Part shown: positions 37,082 to 47,687 of the stretch, one piece after another
Layout: each line of letters opens with the position of its first letter
Numbering within the stretch: the stretch's first letter is position 1
Assembly (NCBI RefSeq): GCF_904846715.1
Contig: NZ_CAJHBU010000022.1
Location: 1-58,264 of the forward strand
From: Psychrobacter vallis
GTDB lineage: Bacteria > Pseudomonadota > Gammaproteobacteria > Pseudomonadales > Moraxellaceae
Direction of reading: 5' to 3'
DNA: 58,264 nt
Program-made: the position numbers and the translations under genes
Notes under the pieces: generated by a model
What the model was told of the DNA's origin: nothing
The model's input: the letters and a program-made list of their open reading frames with translations, nothing else
The model's database searches: none

Positions 37082-37408
37082 ATGTCAGACCTTATTGTAA
37101 ACACCACCGATGCAAATTTTGACCAAGACGTATTGCAATCAGACGTGCCTGTGTTGGTAGATTTTTGGGCAACTTGGTGCGGTCCTTGCAAAGCAATCGC
37201 CCCTATTTTAGAAGATCTAGCGACTGAGTACCAAGGCAAAGTTAAAATCGTCAAAGTCGATGTGGATAATAACCCACAAGCCGCCAGCCGTTTTGGTATT
37301 CGTAATATCCCAACGCTATTTGTATTCAAAGATGGCGAAAAAGTTGACTCAGTTATGGGTCTACAGCCAAAAGCTGAATTGGCCAAAGTACTAGACAAGC
37401 ATCTATAA
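37082..37408 (+). CDS. trxA: Thioredoxin 1
   Basis: This 108-residue general disulfide reductase supplies electrons to ribonucleotide reductase, PAPS reductase and others. The active site WCGPC is at residues 32-36. The cis-Pro region reads [13 protein letters not shown]. Length and sequence are typical. It precedes rho, as in E. coli, but has its own terminator at 37471-37508. Confidence 0.98.
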   Translation: MSDLIVNTTDANFDQDVLQSDVPVLVDFWATWCGPCKAIAPILEDLATEYQGKVKIVKVDVDNNPQAASRFGIRNIPTLFVFKDGEKVDSVMGLQPKAELAKVLDKHL

Positions 37409-37470
37409 GTTGCGCTTTGCTTGCCTTCGTCAGTTTTATGCGAGCATTCTATAAAAGAAACACGATGATT

Positions 37471-37508
37471 AAAAAAGCCATTATCTAACGCAGATAGTGG
37501 CTTTTTTG
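37471..37508. terminator. Terminator of trxA
   Basis: AAAAAAGCCATTATCT and AGATAGTGGCTTTTTT form a stem followed by a T-tract. Confidence 0.9.
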
Positions 37509-37559
37509 CTTATTTTTTATGCAAAAAACGCAATTATATGAATTTTTTGGCAAAATTTA

Positions 37560-37589
37560 TTGACAACGCCATTGTGAAGACCGTATAGT
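37560..37589 (+). promoter_or_regulatory. Putative rho promoter
   Basis: TTGACA (37560-37565), an 18-base spacer and TATAGT (37584-37589). It would create a leader of roughly 350 bases before rho, suited to autoregulated premature termination as known for E. coli rho. Confidence 0.65.
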
Positions 37590-37622
37590 CTGCTGACAAG
37601 AGAAAACTAACGGTTTTCCTAA

Positions 37623-37691
37623 ATGTCTTATCGCTATTCTCCTCGTGTTTATCTACAAAAACACAATCGTCGTTATAAATACCATTACTGA
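37623..37691 (+). CDS. Possible 22-residue leader peptide upstream of rho
   Basis: A small frame starts with ATG 34 bases after the putative rho -10 box. It encodes 22 residues, unusually rich in Tyr (six) and Arg (four), and ends in TGA. It occupies the position of the rhoL leader frame of enteric bacteria, without obvious sequence similarity. The ribosome site is weak, so translation is uncertain. Confidence 0.3.
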   Translation: MSYRYSPRVYLQKHNRRYKYHY

Positions 37692-37946
37692 ACGAAATGA
37701 CTAAACAAAATTACTGATACTGAGTTCTTGACGCAGACTCTTATGTAGCTTTCTTTATCCTTATTTCTTATTACCTTGCATCGACTGATTGCAATTCGTA
37801 CATAAGCTGACACGCAACATCCAAACTACATAATTCCTAGCTCTGTGCACGCATCCTCTATCGCCACACTATCGTTGTTTTAATCAATGTCGTGACTTGT
37901 GCTGCTAATGGCATCTCTCATCTGATCAATTGCTAATGACCTATCT

Positions 37947-39215
37947 ATGAATCTAACTGAATTAAAGAAAAAATCAATCGCTGAGCTATTGGCCATCGCC
38001 AAAGAAATGGGTCTTGATAACATGGCGCGTAGCCGTAAACAAGACATCATCTTTGCCATTTTAAAAACCCATGCCCGTAACGGCGAAGCCATTTATGGTG
38101 ACGGCGTCCTTGAGGTTCTTCCTGACGGTTTTGGTTTTTTGCGTTCATCAGAAGGCTCTTATTTGGCCGGTCCTGACGACATTTATGTCAGCCCTAGCCA
38201 AATTCGTCGCTTCAGCCTCAAAACTGGCGATAGTATTGCTGGTACGATTCGTCCACCCAAGGATTCTGAACGTTATTTTGCCTTATTAAAGGTTGGTGAG
38301 ATCAACTTTGACACGCCAGATCGTTCGCGTCATAAGCTGATCTTTGAGAACTTAACGCCGCTATTTCCTACGGAACAGTTAAAGCTGGAGCTTGGGAACG
38401 GTACGACTGAAGATTTGACCGGTCGTATTATTGACCTCATCGCCCCGATTGGTAAAGGTCAGCGTTCTATCATCGTCGCACCGCCGAAAGCGGGTAAAAC
38501 GATGCTGCTACAGACCATTGCTCAGTCGATTACTCGTAACAATCCCGAGTGTTATCTCATCGTGCTACTAATCGACGAGCGCCCAGAAGAAGTCACAGAG
38601 ATGGTGCGTACTGTCCGCGGTGAAGTGGTTGCGTCTACCTTTGATGAGCCGCCACAGCGTCACGTACAAGTCGCCGAAATGGTTATCGAAAAAGCCAAAC
38701 GTTTGGTCGAGCACAAACAAGATGTCGTCATCCTACTTGACTCTATTACTCGTCTTGCCCGTGCTTATAACACCGTTATTCCTTCTTCAGGCAAAGTGTT
38801 GACTGGTGGTTTGGATGCCAATGCTTTAGAACGTCCAAAACGTTTCTTTGGTGCGGCACGTAACGTTGAGGAAGGCGGTAGTTTGACCATTATTGCCAGT
38901 GCGCTGATTGATACGGGTAGTAAGATGGACAGCGTTATCTTTGAAGAATTTAAAGGCACAGGTAACCAAGAGATTACGCTTGAGCGCGATTTGGCAGAAA
39001 AACGTGTTTTCCCTGCGATGAATATCAAAAAATCTGGTACACGCCGCGAAGAGCGTTTGCTGGATGAAGACAAACTGCGTAAAATTTGGATTTTACGTAA
39101 ATTGCTACAGCCAATGGATGGGGTTCAAGCCACTGAGTTCTTATTGGATCGCTTAAAAGAAGCGAAAACCAATGATGAGTTCTTTGAGCAAATGAAACGT
39201 AAATCACAGAACTAA
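37947..39215 (+). CDS. rho: Transcription termination factor Rho
   Basis: Rho is the hexameric RNA-dependent ATPase that ends transcription of untranslated RNA. The 422 residues match E. coli (419). The N-terminal RNA-binding domain starts [15 protein letters not shown]; the primary RNA site contains [12 protein letters not shown]. Walker A (PPKAGKTML) begins at residue 179, Walker B is [16 protein letters not shown], and the Q/R loops follow. There is a 538-bp gap upstream with its own promoter. Confidence 0.98.
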   Translation: MNLTELKKKSIAELLAIAKEMGLDNMARSRKQDIIFAILKTHARNGEAIYGDGVLEVLPDGFGFLRSSEGSYLAGPDDIYVSPSQIRRFSLKTGDSIAGTIRPPKDSERYFALLKVGEINFDTPDRSRHKLIFENLTPLFPTEQLKLELGNGTTEDLTGRIIDLIAPIGKGQRSIIVAPPKAGKTMLLQTIAQSITRNNPECYLIVLLIDERPEEVTEMVRTVRGEVVASTFDEPPQRHVQVAEMVIEKAKRLVEHKQDVVILLDSITRLARAYNTVIPSSGKVLTGGLDANALERPKRFFGAARNVEEGGSLTIIASALIDTGSKMDSVIFEEFKGTGNQEITLERDLAEKRVFPAMNIKKSGTRREERLLDEDKLRKIWILRKLLQPMDGVQATEFLLDRLKEAKTNDEFFEQMKRKSQN

Positions 39216-39288
39216 GTCAAACCCGTTGCTTCTGAAGTGACTAACCAGATCTAATGAATTTACGATAAAACATAGATATTCGCAATCA

Positions 39289-39314
39289 AGATCGCCTGCT
39301 GGCGGTCTTTTTTT
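39289..39314 (+). terminator. Terminator of rho
   Basis: GATCGCC and GGCGGTC pair around a four-base loop and are followed by seven T residues. Confidence 0.85.
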
Positions 39315-39354
39315 ATAGCACCAAAAAAGTCATCATTAAAAGCGGTCAATTTTG

Positions 39355-39537
39355 TATAGTGAGTTCATGATAAAAATAAGCCAGCGGGAATGGTATGCTT
39401 ATCTTTAAACGAGAAGTTTGGCAGCCTCTAGCAATAACGGCACAGCAAGCAAGAAAAATTTGTACCCGTCTCGCGTGATAATGTCGTGTATCAGTGCCAT
39501 GGTTGAAGTATCAAACACGCCCTAGTATCGACTCTAT
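39355..39537 (-). repeat. TATAGTC element, full copy H (insertion subtype)
   Basis: About 183 bp, inverted, from TATAGTG to GACTCTA. It shares the arm-adjacent insertion of copy G (39396-39419, including TTTAAACGAGAAGTTTG). It has a further insertion near its end containing TCAAACACGCCCTAG (39511-39525), the CTAGGGCGTGT motif inverted. Confidence 0.8.
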
Positions 39538-39755
39538 GATTAATAAAAAATAACAGGAACACTTCAATATATCGACACAGTAGAGAAACATATTTTACAA
39601 GTTGTTTGCAAAGCTTAGCGCTTTTACTACGCCTAGAAACTATTAGATAGAGTACTATTGGACACAGAATACACATACCTTGCTATCAAACGTAGACGTA
39701 AGAATATCGTCTTTTAATTTTGATAAACCAATTTGATAATTTAACAGGTGATACT
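39538..39755. other. Upstream region of the glycine-zipper lipoprotein gene
   Basis: AT-rich sequence between repeat copy H and the lipoprotein start, presumably holding its promoter. No gene is seen. Confidence 0.4.
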
Positions 39756-39992
39756 ATGAAATTTGCTAAAACTATTGCAATGACTGCCCTTACTAGCTCT
39801 GCCCTTATTATGGGCGGCTGCTCAACTGGTGGATACAATAGCGGTGTAAGCAATACTGCCAAAGGCGCAGCAGCTGGCGCGGCGGCTGGCGCTCTTATCA
39901 GAAGTAAAGGCGACAGTAAAGACATCGCTCGTGGTGCATTAGCTGGTGCGGCTGTTGGTGGCGCTGGTGGTTATATCTTGGATAATAACTAA
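39756..39992 (+). CDS. Glycine-zipper lipoprotein (OsmB-like)
   Basis: This 78-residue envelope protein has a lipoprotein signal with Cys near residue 21 (ALIMGGCSTGG). After it come Ala/Gly repeats of the glycine-zipper type (GAAAGAAAGALI...GALAGAAVGGAGGYIL). Such OsmB-like proteins are osmotically or stress-induced in enterics. The ATG at 39756 follows AGGTG; a longer frame from 39720 has no site. A clear terminator follows at 40043-40076. Confidence 0.82.
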   Translation: MKFAKTIAMTALTSSALIMGGCSTGGYNSGVSNTAKGAAAGAAAGALIRSKGDSKDIARGALAGAAVGGAGGYILDNN

Positions 39993-40042
39993 GTAACTAT
40001 CTAGTCTTTGCAGATATTTAAATAGAGCAATCTTAAAATACC

Positions 40043-40076
40043 AAAAAGCTTGCAATTCACGTTGCAGGCTTTTTTA
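40043..40076. terminator. Terminator of the OsmB-like gene
   Basis: AAAAAGCTTGCAA and TTGCAGGCTTTTTT form a stem and T-tract. Confidence 0.88.
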
Positions 40077-40086
40077 ATGGCTTATA

Positions 40087-40228
40087 TATGGTCAATTTAA
40101 AAAGATTACCGTTCTACTGGTGTGAATTTTATGAAGCCTCTGTCACGCTTGCGAACAGCCAGCGAGGAAAATTTATACCAGTAGAATATCATTAACGGAT
40201 GTACCGTTTTTACGCTGGACTGACTATA
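40087..40228 (-). repeat. TATAGTC element, full copy I
   Basis: 142-bp inverted copy, TATGGTC to GACTATA. Arms TTCTACTGGTGTGAATTTT and AAAATTTATACCAGTAGAA pair at 17 of 19 positions. The inner core differs (CGC-AA-GCG) but still pairs. Its end contributes the TAG stop of the peptidase gene. Confidence 0.88.
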
Positions 40229-41111
40229 ATGCGCCACTAAAAGTATCACAAGATTGTATATTGCCACTTTCCAATCCGCGAGTGAACCATTGAACACGTT
40301 GCTGACTGGTTCCATGGGTAAAGTTATCAGGCACTACCGCCCCGCCACTTGCTTGTGCTAAACGATCATCACCGATTTGACTGGCGGCATTAATGGCTTC
40401 GTCGATATCCCCAGCTTCCAAGAACTGTACTCGCGCTTGATTGCGCTGCGCCCACACGCCTGCAAAACAATCTGCCTGTAACTCTTGTAACACAGATAAT
40501 TTATTGGCTTCTGCACGCGTGACTTGACGACTGGCCTCACTCACTTGCTGACTGATACCCAATAATGTCTGCACATGATGACCGACTTCATGCGAGATAA
40601 CATAAGCTTGAGCAAAATCACCCGCCTTACCTTGGTTATCTTGACCACCAGAGCCTTGTTCATCACCTACAATACCCAGATTCTGACGCATCTCCACAAA
40701 AAACGACGTGTCCAAATAAATAGTCTGATCGCCTGGGCAGTAGAATGGGCCTGTCGCAGAGCTAGCACTACCACAAGCTGAACTGACTTGACCATTAAAG
40801 AGAATTAATGACGGCTCTTTGTAAGTGCTGCCTGCTTCGTTGAATATTTGATGCCATACTTCTTCGGTATCGGCTAACACCACTTTCACAAATTGTGTGT
40901 CTCTATCGGTACTGGTTGCAGGTTCAGTAGATGTGCTATCCCCACCACCGGTGACTGCTTGACCCGTTTGCAGGGCGGTCATTGGATTTACGCCAAATAC
41001 CAACCACAAAATACCTGCTATGATAATACCGCCGATACCACCGCCGATCATCTTGCCGCCGCCCTTACTGGTACGCACGTTAGAACTGCCTCGTCTGCCT
41101 TGCCATTTCAT
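40224..41111 (-). CDS. YpfJ-type neutral zinc metallopeptidase
   Basis: The 295-residue membrane-anchored protein has one hydrophobic segment at about 21-42 (GGGIGGIIIAGILWLVFG) after a basic, Gly-rich start. It is followed by a periplasmic metallopeptidase-like domain. The zinc motif HEVGH is in VISHEVGHHVQ. CPGDQTIYLD and ELQADCFAGVWA are family hallmarks. The ATG at 41109-41111 follows GAGGAA; a longer frame from 41126 lacks support. The final Leu-TAG codons coincide with the terminus of repeat copy I. Substrate is unknown. Confidence 0.9.
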   Translation of the reverse strand: MKWQGRRGSSNVRTSKGGGKMIGGGIGGIIIAGILWLVFGVNPMTALQTGQAVTGGGDSTSTEPATSTDRDTQFVKVVLADTEEVWHQIFNEAGSTYKEPSLILFNGQVSSACGSASSATGPFYCPGDQTIYLDTSFFVEMRQNLGIVGDEQGSGGQDNQGKAGDFAQAYVISHEVGHHVQTLLGISQQVSEASRQVTRAEANKLSVLQELQADCFAGVWAQRNQARVQFLEAGDIDEAINAASQIGDDRLAQASGGAVVPDNFTHGTSQQRVQWFTRGLESGNIQSCDTFSGAL

Positions 41112-41540
41112 AATTTTATTCCTCAAACATACGATATATACTGAGACTCGTATTGACAGTTATTCATATAATATAATTGTTAGCGCAATATCACCCGATT
41201 AGCTCGTTTCATCACTATTGCACCCATACAAGTACTGTAGAAGATTGGCAATATCATAGAAACCAAACCTTAGAGCAGCCCTCTAGAGTAAGTGATGTCG
41301 TTGATTATACTTATATTAATTCATGTTTTTGTATGAGAAATTATATTAGATAGCAAAGCTAAAATAATTTTTTCATTTATATTGTTACTTAATTGTACAG
41401 ACTATTTCTATTTAAATAAAAAACATATAGAATGCGTGGAAGCTGAGGAGCTGTGACTAAGATGAGTTGAATTCTGAGAAATCTCGGATTTCAACCTTTG
41501 TCGCTGCTACTGCTCATTTCATTTTCCCGGAGAAAACCTT
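41112..41540. other. Intergenic, divergent promoters and a leader hairpin
   Basis: Very AT-rich around 41320-41430. GTTGAATTCTGAGA (41466-41479) pairs with TCTCGGATTTCAAC (41482-41495) at 12 of 14 positions, in the leader of the small lipoprotein gene and without a T-tract. No gene is seen. Confidence 0.5.
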
Positions 41541-41912
41541 ATGAACTTAAAATTACTTGCTCTAGCTGGTATCATGACTGCAACTATGGGCCTAACTGCC
41601 TGTGACAGCAACAAAGAAAACGCTGCTGAAGATTTATCTGACGCGCAAGAAGAAGTGACTGATGCTTCACAAGAGCTAGACCAAGCTGCTACTGAAGGCG
41701 AAGTTACTGCTGACGCTGATGCTGCTGTTGCCGGTGCTGAAGCTGAAATTGCTGCTGCTCAAGCTGCCACTGCTACTGACGAAATGGACGCTGAAGTTCC
41801 TGTAGACGGTACTACTACTAGCGTAGACGCAGCTAGCGAAACTCCTGCTACTGATCCTGCTGCTGTTAACGCCGCTGATGAAGTTGTAGTTGTTGAAGAA
41901 CCAGCTCAGTAA
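41541..41912 (+). CDS. Small acidic Ala-rich lipoprotein
   Basis: This 123-residue protein has a lipobox ending GLTAC with Cys near 21. The mature part is Ala/Asp/Glu/Thr-rich, first coil-like (DLSDAQEEVTDASQELDQAA) and then disordered. Function is unknown; the composition fits a structural or spacer lipoprotein of the envelope. CCCGGAGAAAACC precedes the ATG. Alanine codons are mostly GCT, which hints at high expression. It ends at a strong terminator. Confidence 0.75.
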   Translation: MNLKLLALAGIMTATMGLTACDSNKENAAEDLSDAQEEVTDASQELDQAATEGEVTADADAAVAGAEAEIAAAQAATATDEMDAEVPVDGTTTSVDAASETPATDPAAVNAADEVVVVEEPAQ

Positions 41913-41943
41913 TTTTATTGCTTAGTCAATAAATACACTGTAG

Positions 41944-41976
41944 TAAAAAAAGAGAGCTTTTGCTCTCTTTTTTTAT
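41944..41976. terminator. Terminator of the small lipoprotein gene
   Basis: AAAAAAAGAGAGC and GCTCTCTTTTTTT pair around TTTT with a T-tract on both strands. Confidence 0.92.
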
Positions 41977-42202
41977 GTTTGTCATTTACGATTTTAAATC
42001 AACTTATCCTAATCGCTAACACCATTTTCACGTTCTCAATTAAAAAGAAAAACGTGTGTCTGTATGACATTGATTAGGTCTAATCAGTTTGACACAGCTA
42101 ACCATATTTTTTGAAATTAGTATTAATTCCACAAGACTATAGTAGAAATGATTTAGGCATTAATACATTTAGGCGTTGATAATACTGACACGCAAATTTA
42201 TC

Positions 42203-42502
42203 TTAGACATCAAATAAACGCTCATCAACCTTTTGACGGAATTTTTGCCCAGTTTTGAAAGTCACCACACGACGTGCAGAAACTGCAACAGGCTCTCCTG
42301 TCTTGGGGTTGCGACCTGGACGGCTATTTTTGTCTTTTAGCTCAAAGTTACCAAAGCCTGAGAGCTTAATTTCTTTGCCATCGATCAAACTTTCTGACAA
42401 CTCATCAAAAAAGTTCTCTACCAGACAACGACCTTCTTGGCGTGTTAGGTTAAGATGACTCATCAAATGCTCAATCATGTCAGATTTGGTTAAAGTGTTC
42501 AC
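42203..42502 (-). CDS. ihfA: Integration host factor alpha subunit
   Basis: IhfA forms with IhfB a heterodimer that bends DNA sharply at specific sites. The 99 residues match the family; the beta-arm segment [22 protein letters not shown] is typical. The start codon is GTG (42500-42502), with AGGAG seven bases upstream. ATTATA at 42572-42577 (TATAAT on the minus strand) is a possible -10 box. The gene follows pheT as in E. coli, but a terminator-like stem lies between them. Confidence 0.96.
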   Translation of the reverse strand: MNTLTKSDMIEHLMSHLNLTRQEGRCLVENFFDELSESLIDGKEIKLSGFGNFELKDKNSRPGRNPKTGEPVAVSARRVVTFKTGQKFRQKVDERLFDV

Positions 42503-42663
42503 AGTACGACTCCTATGCTATGTCGTGATGTCTCATATTATGGTTTAGCGGTATGAGGGTGACTGTTGATTATTATAAAGGTTTTTTATCCTCTTTTTAA
42601 CAAAGACTGCATTAAAATCCTTTATTAATAATTACTTAGCATACTCTACCGATAACAATTTCT

Positions 42664-42710
42664 ATAAAAAGCAATGCCCTGTAAGCCAGATAAAAAGACT
42701 ACAGAGCATT
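42664..42710 (-). terminator. Probable terminator of pheT
   Basis: AATGC-CTGTA and TACAG-GCATT pair. On the minus strand the stem is followed by GCTTTTTATAG. Some read-through to ihfA may occur. Confidence 0.65.
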
Positions 42711-42731
42711 ATGTGTTGTCAATACTAAATT

Positions 42732-45149
42732 TTAGCTGTCACGCAATTGCACGCCGTGCTGGTCGACCAGTGCTCGCACAACGTTATCTGTTGCAGTTTT
42801 TACCGCTTCGTCAGACAACGTTTGCGTACTGTCTTGCCATATTAATGCAAAGGCTAACGAACGCTGACCTGAGGGTACTTTGTCACCTTGATAAACATCA
42901 AACAGCCATAAATTGGTCAACAGTTTCCCAGCAGCAGCACGTATTGTCGATGTCAGTGTCTGTAAACTGATGTCGCTATCTACCAAAATAGCAATATCGC
43001 GACGTACTTGTGGAAATTTGCTTGGCGTTGCAATCGCGTGCTGCTCACGTGCAAGTGTGAGTAATGGCGCCAGTGACAGTTGAGCAACCCAAGTGGCTGG
43101 TAAGTCTAATTGTTTGGCAGTGTTAGGATGTAATTGTCCCAGCCAACCGACATATTCATCATCAATATACAATTTGGCGCTTTGCCCAGGGTGCAAAAAG
43201 GTCAGCTCACTACGCTCATAGCGGATGCGCGTGCTATCGATTTTTGCAGGTAGTAACTGCTCAATATCATGCTTTAAGTCATAAAAATCTAACGCACGGT
43301 TTTGATAGGCTTGTTCGTCCCATACATCACCAACTGCCACCAAAGCGATGCTTGGCGTTTGCACCAACTCGCTAATACTTTGTCCGACAAAGCTAAGGCC
43401 CGTCTCAAAAAAACGTACGCGCGACTGTTGGCGATTAAGATTGTATTGCACACAAGGCAATAAACTAGATAACAAAGTGCGACGCATCACTGCTAAATCG
43501 CTAGAAATAGGATTTGCCAGTGCCAATACTTCTCCTAGCGCATCATCATCCAGCAAGGCTTCTATTTTGGCATCACTAAAACTGAAGCTGATCGCTTCCA
43601 TATAGCCATTATCTACCAGTGCTAGCTTCATCTCATGCGTCAAATCTGCTGTGTCGTCATAATCCATGCTCACTTGCAGGTGTGGCAAGACGCTTGGGAT
43701 ATTGTCGTAGCCATAGATGCGAGCAATTTCTTCGATCAAATCTTCCTTGATACTCATATCAAAACGATAAGATGGCGGCTTGCAAACAAGTGCCTCGCTT
43801 TGTTGCTCTACCTCAAAGCCCAATTGAGTTAAGATACGCACCATCTCTGCTGGGTCAATTTCAATCCCGATGACATCACGTACTTTAGCGATTGGCAACG
43901 TGATTGGCGCACGTTTTGGCAAATGCTCAAGGTTTTCGACTGCTATTATCTGACCAGCTTGACCACCCATGATGCTAGTGATTAAATTACAAGCTCGTGC
44001 CAATGCTAGTTTGGGCAACTCAAAATCGACCCCACGCTCGAAACGCTGTGAGGCATCAGTGTGTAATCCAAAACGGCGTGCACGTGCAGCAATAGCAAGT
44101 TGGTCAAAAAAGGCGCTTTCTAACAAGATGTTTGTGGTACTGTCAGTAACACTACTGCGCTGACCACCCATAATGCCTGCAAGGGCAAGCGCACCTTCAT
44201 CATCAGCGATAACCAACTCGTCGCCAGTCAGCGTAATAGTTTGCTCATTAAGCAAGGTAATGGTTTCAGCTGGCTGTGCCAAACGTACCACGATATCGCC
44301 TTTGATATTATCAGCATCAAACGCATGCAATGGTTGACCTAACTCCATCAGCACATAATTGGTCACATCGACTAAGAAGTTATGCGAGCGCAGGCCCGAC
44401 TGAACTAGCGCATCTTGCATCCATTTTGGGGTATCGATGCTACGATCGATATTGCTGATAGATTGTAATAAATAACGTGGGCATGCCTCGACTGCATCCA
44501 CTCTCACAGTTGGCATTTCGCCATTATCAATTACTGCTGCATTGTCAGCAATGTCTGGCATTTGCACAGGTATGTCGTTAATGACTGATATTTCACGAGC
44601 AATACCACGGACGCTGAAACAATCGCCACGGTTTGGGGTGATAGAAATATCGAGTATCTGATTGTCTAAGCCTAAGTATTCACGGATATCCATGCCGATT
44701 GGTGCATCAGCTGGCAGCTCAAGCAGACCATCAATGCTATCGGTTAAATCAATTTCTGACGCACCGCAAAGCATACCGTTAGAGTCAACACCGCGCAGCT
44801 TACTTTTCTTAATTTTGAAACCTGTCTCTTTATTACTGGCATCATCACTTGGCAATACAGCGCCAACGGTGGCTACTGGCACTTTCATGCCGACCGTCAC
44901 ATTAGGCGCACCGCAAACAATTTGTAACAGCTCAGCATCGCCGATATTTACTTGCGTGACTCGTAACTTATCCGCATCTGGATGCTGCTCGACACTGATG
45001 ACTTCACCAACGACCACACCACTAAATTCACGGGCAACCGCATAACGGTCATCAATCTCAAGCCCTGCCATGGTTAATTGTTCGGCCAGTTGCTCACTGG
45101 TATTCGTGGGGTTTACCCATTGACGTAGCCACTGTTCGCTAATTTTCAT
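42732..45149 (-). CDS. pheT: Phenylalanyl-tRNA synthetase beta subunit
   Basis: PheT pairs with PheS in the (alpha-beta)2 enzyme that charges tRNA-Phe. The 805 residues are near the usual 795. Visible in order: the N-terminal tRNA-binding EMAP-like domain (HPDADKLRVTQVNIG), the B3/B4 editing domain (ITPNRGDCFSVRGIAREI), the B5 domain, the inactive catalytic-like core, and a C-terminal FDX-ACB domain (SKFPQVRRDIAILVD). It follows pheS by 82 bp on the same strand. Confidence 0.98.
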   Translation of the reverse strand: MKISEQWLRQWVNPTNTSEQLAEQLTMAGLEIDDRYAVAREFSGVVVGEVISVEQHPDADKLRVTQVNIGDAELLQIVCGAPNVTVGMKVPVATVGAVLPSDDASNKETGFKIKKSKLRGVDSNGMLCGASEIDLTDSIDGLLELPADAPIGMDIREYLGLDNQILDISITPNRGDCFSVRGIAREISVINDIPVQMPDIADNAAVIDNGEMPTVRVDAVEACPRYLLQSISNIDRSIDTPKWMQDALVQSGLRSHNFLVDVTNYVLMELGQPLHAFDADNIKGDIVVRLAQPAETITLLNEQTITLTGDELVIADDEGALALAGIMGGQRSSVTDSTTNILLESAFFDQLAIAARARRFGLHTDASQRFERGVDFELPKLALARACNLITSIMGGQAGQIIAVENLEHLPKRAPITLPIAKVRDVIGIEIDPAEMVRILTQLGFEVEQQSEALVCKPPSYRFDMSIKEDLIEEIARIYGYDNIPSVLPHLQVSMDYDDTADLTHEMKLALVDNGYMEAISFSFSDAKIEALLDDDALGEVLALANPISSDLAVMRRTLLSSLLPCVQYNLNRQQSRVRFFETGLSFVGQSISELVQTPSIALVAVGDVWDEQAYQNRALDFYDLKHDIEQLLPAKIDSTRIRYERSELTFLHPGQSAKLYIDDEYVGWLGQLHPNTAKQLDLPATWVAQLSLAPLLTLAREQHAIATPSKFPQVRRDIAILVDSDISLQTLTSTIRAAAGKLLTNLWLFDVYQGDKVPSGQRSLAFALIWQDSTQTLSDEAVKTATDNVVRALVDQHGVQLRDS

Positions 45150-45231
45150 AAATATCTCGGATCAGAATTTTATAATAAAGATTTTGGAGTAAAGGTAGGC
45201 GAATTAACTTTTTATCTAAACAAGGAAAACT

Positions 45232-46622
<1,391 letters not shown>

Positions 46623-46979
46623 TTATGCTAGTTCCGCTTTAGCTTTTTCGACCAATGCTGTGAAAGTCGCTGCATCATGCATAGCGATGTCAGCAAGTAC
46701 GCGACGATCGATTGCGATGTTAGCTTTTTTCATGCCATTGATAAAGCGGCTATAGCTTAAGCCGTTTAAGCGTGCACCAGCATTGATACGTGCAATCCAA
46801 AGACGACGGAAAGTACGTTTTTTGTTGCGACGGTCACGATAAGCATATTGACCAGCTTTGGTCACTGCCTGTACCGCTACGCGGTAAACACGTGAACGGG
46901 CACCGTAGTAGCCTTTTGCGCGTTTTAGGATTTTTTTGTGACGACGATTCGCCTGTACACCACGTTTTACACGGGCCAT
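46623..46979 (-). CDS. rplT: 50S ribosomal protein L20
   Basis: L20 binds 23S rRNA early in large-subunit assembly. The 118 residues and the sequence ([20 protein letters not shown], then [17 protein letters not shown]) are typical. In enterics L20 also represses its own operon by binding the leader. It follows rpmI by about 150 bp. Confidence 0.99.
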   Translation of the reverse strand: MARVKRGVQANRRHKKILKRAKGYYGARSRVYRVAVQAVTKAGQYAYRDRRNKKRTFRRLWIARINAGARLNGLSYSRFINGMKKANIAIDRRVLADIAMHDAATFTALVEKAKAELA

Positions 46980-47129
46980 AAATTACTCCAAGATTTCTTT
47001 AATTACTGTTAAACGAATCACGATGTCATTGAATAATAGACATCGTTATCAGATTGCAAAGTCAGATATTTTTAATTCAGTCGCTGTTCATTAAACAACG
47101 CTTAATTAAAGGTAAATGACGATAGCCTA

Positions 47130-47327
47130 CTAGATGTATGGGCACATACGACGAACTGCTGCTTCGTCAGACTTGTCCACCATCTTTAGACCGCGCAACT
47201 GGCGAATACGCTTAGCTGATTTCTTGGTCAAGATATGGCTTTTGAATGCTTGCTTACGCTTAAAGCCGTTCGCTGTTTTTTTGAAGCGTTTAGCTGCACC
47301 GCTTCTGGTTTTCATCTTAACTTTCAT
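47130..47327 (-). CDS. rpmI: 50S ribosomal protein L35
   Basis: This 65-residue basic protein matches L35 ([20 protein letters not shown]). It is first in the rpmI-rplT unit. infC, usually just upstream, is absent; the upstream gene is hisIE on the other strand. Confidence 0.99.
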   Translation of the reverse strand: MKVKMKTRSGAAKRFKKTANGFKRKQAFKSHILTKKSAKRIRQLRGLKMVDKSDEAAVRRMCPYI

Positions 47328-47687
47328 GATGATTTGCCTCTTTGTCTTTGATAGAACCTGGTCGTCAAATAGTCAATAACGGATAGTGGCTGTAAAAACA
47401 AGCACTAAACCTCTATCTGCCTCGAGGTGGGAGGCGGTATTTTAGCAGATAATGCGCTGTTTTGCCAAGGAAACTTTTCTCCTAGCCAAGTAAACAACGA
47501 CTATAATCATAATCTAGCAGTAAAAGCTGTCTTATGGACTTTGCCATCAAAATTGTCATCAAGTTGCGGATTCTCTCTCAAATAGATTGAATGTCAGCTT
47601 GAGCTATGTTTAAGTATAATATGGGCGATGAGACAAGCCATGCGATCAGAACAACCTATTATTTTTACCTATAAAGAAGACGGATAA
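47328..47687. other. Divergent region rpmI / hisIE
   Basis: 360 bp containing the putative rpmI promoter and a GC-rich palindromic patch near CCTCGAGGTGGGAGGCGG. No gene or repeat copy is seen. Confidence 0.45.
47439..47469 (-). promoter_or_regulatory. Putative rpmI-rplT promoter
   Basis: On the minus strand TTGGCA (47464-47469) is followed by TAAAAT (47439-47444) after about 19 bases. The spacing is slightly long. It would give a leader of about 100 bases before rpmI, room for an L20-binding structure. Confidence 0.35.

Noticed and set aside
37021..37398. 125-codon open frame antisense to trxA
   Set aside because: It mirrors the thioredoxin reading frame and has no family features of its own.
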